NCBI RefSeq assembly: GCF_014639315.1
Contig: NZ_BMFY01000001.1
Coordinates: 62,001 to 126,000, forward strand
Direction of reading: 5' to 3'
Source of the DNA: Sediminivirga luteola
Lineage (GTDB): Bacteria > Actinomycetota > Actinomycetes > Actinomycetales > Brevibacteriaceae
Length of the DNA: 64,000 nucleotides
Shown: positions 60,040 to 64,000 of the stretch, in pieces
Layout: every line of letters starts with the position of its first letter
How positions within the stretch are numbered: position 1 is the stretch's first letter
Notes under the pieces: model-generated
Database searches by the model: none
What the model was told of the DNA's origin: nothing
Seen by the model: only the letters and a program-made list of their open reading frames with translations
Position numbers and translations under genes: made by a program

Positions 60040-60963
60040 ATGACCGGACTGGACTTCGGCACGCTGGTGCTCGGCGGCAACGTCTTCGGCTGGACGGCGG
60101 ACAGGGAGGAGAGCTTCCGCATCCTGGACGCCTTCGTGGCGGCGGGCGGGAAGTCCATCGACACCGCCGATGTCTACTCGGCCTGGGCGGAAGGCAACTC
60201 CGGCGGGGAGTCGGAGACGATCATCGGTGAGTGGCTGGCCTCCCGGGGCAACCGCGAATCCGTCGTCCTGGCGACCAAGGTGTTCCAGCACCCCCAGCGG
60301 CCCGGCCTGTCCCCGGGCAATGTCCGGCAGGCAGTCGAGGATTCGCTGCGACGGCTGCGCACCGACTACGTGGATCTGTACTACGCCCACCGTGACGATC
60401 CGGATGTCCCGCAGGAGGAGTACATCGCGGTCTTCGACGAGCTGGTCCGCGCGGGCAAGGTGCGCGAGGTCGGCGCCACCACGTTCACGGCGGCACGGCT
60501 GCGTTCGGCGGTGAAGATCGCCAAGGACAACGGCCTGACCCCGTTCACCGTCTCCCAGGACCCCTACAACCTGGTGGAGCGCGGCATCGAGGCCGATGTC
60601 CTCCCGGCGGTGCAGGAACTCGGCCTGGTGGAGCTTCCGTACTGGTCCCTCGCATCGGGCTTCCTGACCGGCAAATACCGCCCGGGAAAGGAGGTCGACT
60701 CGGTGCGCGCGGGCAAGGCCGCGGGCTATCTGGACGAGCCGCGCAACCTCATGCTGCTGGGCCTGCTGGACGAACTCGCCGCCGAACGCGGCGTCAGCAT
60801 GGCCGCGGTCGCCCTGGCATGGCTTCGCACCCGTCCCGCGGTTCCGGCGCCGATCGCCTCGGCGCGTACGGTGGAGCAGCTGCCTGCACTGGTGGAGTCG
60901 ATGGACCTGGACCTGACTGCGGATGAGATCGTCGCTTTGAACGATGCCTCCTCGCGCGGCTGA
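60040..60963 (+). CDS. Aldo/keto reductase
   Basis: 307 aa TIM-barrel oxidoreductase of the AKR11/YajO-like branch. Catalytic tetrad in SIDTADVYSAW (Asp and Tyr, about 39-49), LATKVFQHP (Lys, about 77-85) and YYAHRDDP (His, about 112-119). IASARTVEQL near the end contacts NADP. Substrate unknown. GGAGGAGG ribosome site; the methyltransferase ATG follows its stop directly, with no gap, so the two are coupled. Confidence 0.9.
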   Translation: MTGLDFGTLVLGGNVFGWTADREESFRILDAFVAAGGKSIDTADVYSAWAEGNSGGESETIIGEWLASRGNRESVVLATKVFQHPQRPGLSPGNVRQAVEDSLRRLRTDYVDLYYAHRDDPDVPQEEYIAVFDELVRAGKVREVGATTFTAARLRSAVKIAKDNGLTPFTVSQDPYNLVERGIEADVLPAVQELGLVELPYWSLASGFLTGKYRPGKEVDSVRAGKAAGYLDEPRNLMLLGLLDELAAERGVSMAAVALAWLRTRPAVPAPIASARTVEQLPALVESMDLDLTADEIVALNDASSRG

Positions 60964-62352
<1,389 letters not shown>

Positions 62353-62405
62353 CACTGCACCACTAGCTCAACCCCAACCGAAGCATCGAGTAAGGAAACA
62401 GCAGC

Positions 62406-64000
62406 GTGTGTGGAATCGCCGGTGAGATCACCTATGGCCGTAAGCCGGATCTGGACGCCCTGGAGCGGATGTCCCGGTGCCTGGAGCCGCGAGGCCCCGA
62501 CGGAAGCGGGATCTGGCAGGACGGGAACATCGCGTTCGCGCACCGGCGGCTGGCGATCATCGACCTCTCCCAGGCCGGCGCGCAGCCTTTCGTGGACGAG
62601 GAGACGGGCCTGTCGATCGTCTTCAACGGGTGCATCTACAACTACCCCAAGCTGCGCGAGGAACTGATCTCCCGCGGTCACAGCTTCCGCTCACACAGCG
62701 ACACCGAGGTCATCCTGAAGGCCTACCGCGAATGGGGCGAGTCCTTCGTGGACCGGCTGATCGGGATGTTCGCCTTCGCGCTGACCGAGATCGGCTCCGG
62801 CCGGGTCCTGCTGGGCCGCGACCGCCTGGGCATCAAGCCGCTGTACTACGCGCAGGTGGACGGCGGGCTGCGCTTCGCCTCGACCCTGCCGGCGCTGCTC
62901 CAGGCCGGCGGCGTGGACACCCGGATCGACCCCGAGGCGCTGCACTCCTACATGACCTTCCATTCCGTGGTGCCGGCGCCGCGCACCATCCTGACCGGCG
63001 TCCGCAAGCTCCCCCCGGCCACGCTGAAGTGGATCGAACCGGACGGCCGCTCCCAGGAGAAGCTCTACTGGGAGGCCTCCTTCACCCGCCGGGAGGAGTA
63101 CGCCGGGTGGAGCGAGGAAGACTGGCAGGACGCCGTCCTGGAGGCGCTCCGGGTGGCGGTCCGCCGGCGTCTGGTCGCCGACGTCCCGGTCGGCTGCCTG
63201 CTCTCGGGCGGCCTCGACTCCAGCCTCATCGTCGGCCTCCTGGCCGAGGAAGGGCAGCACGGGCTCAACACCTTCTCCATCGGCTTCGAGGCCGCCGGGG
63301 GAGAGGAGGGCGACGAGTTCCGCTACTCCGACATCATCGCCGAGCACTACGGCACCTCGCACCACCAGATCCGCATCGACACCGCCCGGATGCTGCCCGC
63401 GCTGGACGACGCCATCGGCGCCATGGCCGAACCCATGGTCAGCCACGACGCGGTGGCGTTCTACCTGCTCAGCCAGGAGGTCGCCAAGCACGTCAAGGTC
63501 GTGCAGTCCGGGCAGGGCGCCGATGAGGTGTTCGCCGGCTACCACTGGTACCCGCCGATGCACGCCGCAGGCAGCGACCTGGACGAGGCGGTGGCGCGCT
63601 ACCGGGGAGCGTTCTTCGACCGCAGCCACGAGGAGATGGCGCAGCTGGTCACGGCTCCGGCGCTCGCGGCCGCCGATGTCTCCGGCGAATTCGTCCGTGC
63701 CCACTTCGCCCGGGCCGGCGCCCAGACCGGCGTGGACCGGGCACTGCGACTGGACACCACGGTGATGCTGGTCGACGACCCGGTCAAGAGGGTCGACAAT
63801 ATGACGATGGCGCACGGCCTCGAAGCGCGCGTGCCGTTCCTGGACCACGAACTGGTGGAACTGGCCGCGGCCTGCCCGCCGGAGCTGAAGACCGCGCAGG
63901 AGGGCAAAGGCGTGCTCAAGGAAGCCGCCCGGAAAGTGATTCCCGCGGCGGTCATCGACCGGCCCAAGGGGTACTTCCCGGTGCCGGCACTCAAGCATCT
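62406..64000 (+). CDS. asnO: N-acetylglutaminylglutamine amidotransferase (asparagine-synthase family), 5' part
   Basis: Class II glutamine amidotransferase; about 531 codons are visible before the right window edge cuts the gene. After the GTG start comes the nucleophile Cys2 in MCGIAGE. The glutaminase domain runs to about 200 (APRGPD-type loop EPRGPDGSG; RRLAIIDLSQAGAQPF; FNGCIYNYPKL). FNG-C-IYNYP and the block FRYSDIIAEHYGTSHHQIRI are distinctive of the NAGGN osmolyte subfamily, not AsnB. The ATP-pyrophosphatase motif SGGLDSSLIVG (about 266-276) and YHWYPPMHAAG support this. The expected partner (ngg, acetyltransferase/ligase) should lie just beyond the window. Confidence 0.88.
   Translation, partial: MCGIAGEITYGRKPDLDALERMSRCLEPRGPDGSGIWQDGNIAFAHRRLAIIDLSQAGAQPFVDEETGLSIVFNGCIYNYPKLREELISRGHSFRSHSDTEVILKAYREWGESFVDRLIGMFAFALTEIGSGRVLLGRDRLGIKPLYYAQVDGGLRFASTLPALLQAGGVDTRIDPEALHSYMTFHSVVPAPRTILTGVRKLPPATLKWIEPDGRSQEKLYWEASFTRREEYAGWSEEDWQDAVLEALRVAVRRRLVADVPVGCLLSGGLDSSLIVGLLAEEGQHGLNTFSIGFEAAGGEEGDEFRYSDIIAEHYGTSHHQIRIDTARMLPALDDAIGAMAEPMVSHDAVAFYLLSQEVAKHVKVVQSGQGADEVFAGYHWYPPMHAAGSDLDEAVARYRGAFFDRSHEEMAQLVTAPALAAADVSGEFVRAHFARAGAQTGVDRALRLDTTVMLVDDPVKRVDNMTMAHGLEARVPFLDHELVELAAACPPELKTAQEGKGVLKEAARKVIPAAVIDRPKGYFPVPALKH

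Overview
The window is about 64 kb of very GC-rich, densely coding DNA. Almost every gene has a strong third-position G/C bias. The content points to a chromosomal segment of an actinobacterium, probably order Micrococcales and Micrococcaceae-like. Evidence: the actinobacterial small ribosomal protein bS22, disA/radA/mutY next to clpC, a rex-hemACDBL cluster, menaquinone genes beside a System II cytochrome c maturation cluster, GTG starts, and many genes whose start codon lies 6-8 nt after a TANNNT -10 box (leaderless mRNAs). The genus is not determined. No rRNA, tRNA, CRISPR array, prophage or transposase was found.

Layout. 1-8.2 kb: end of clpC, an N-acetylglutamate-synthase-like acetyltransferase, a decayed vapC toxin remnant, mutY, a membrane-anchored hypothetical, an aldo/keto reductase, radA and disA. 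8.2-12.5 kb: an ALDH7-type piperidine-6-carboxylate dehydrogenase, a DAO-type flavoprotein oxidase and a divergent LysR regulator, read as a pipecolate/lysine catabolic locus. 12.5-15.2 kb: a rhodanese, a NUDIX-like gene and two repeat-rich intergenic regions. 15.2-19.8 kb: prpD-prpB-prpC (2-methylcitrate cycle) with a structured leader, plus a crotonase-like gene. 20-24.7 kb: gdhA, a Ppx/GppA phosphatase, a TIM-barrel isomerase, a 61-bp minisatellite and proC. 24.8-26.25 kb: a DUF559-type nuclease-like gene flanked by two copies of a near-perfect long palindrome. 26.3-29.7 kb: acuC and the TrkH/TrkA potassium system. 29.8-38.1 kb: bS22, a glutaredoxin-like protein, then rex-hemA-hemC-hemD-hemB and hemL (haem synthesis under probable redox control). 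38.4-44.8 kb: an FAD oxidoreductase, a histidine phosphatase and resA-ccdA-resB-ccsB (cytochrome c maturation). 45.1-45.6 kb: a BrnT-like toxin with a ribbon-helix-helix antitoxin. 46.2-51.8 kb: menE, menA, DUF4229, PLDc_N, menB and menC (menaquinone). 52-56.7 kb: a membrane protein, a THUMP-like methyltransferase, ksgA, ispE and a MarR regulator. 57-64 kb: sucC-sucD, uspA, an aldo/keto reductase, an RlmG/RsmC-type methyltransferase, and the start of an N-acetylglutaminylglutamine amidotransferase cut by the window edge.

Much of the window serves respiration and central metabolism. Haem, cytochrome c and menaquinone supply the electron transport chain. The methylcitrate cycle delivers pyruvate and succinate, succinyl-CoA synthetase belongs to the TCA cycle, and proC, gdhA and the pipecolate-like locus handle amino acids. 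The unusual material is mostly non-coding: long palindromes, 30/60/61-bp tandem repeats, short tail duplications that copy gene ends including the stop codon, and interlocked leaderless promoters.
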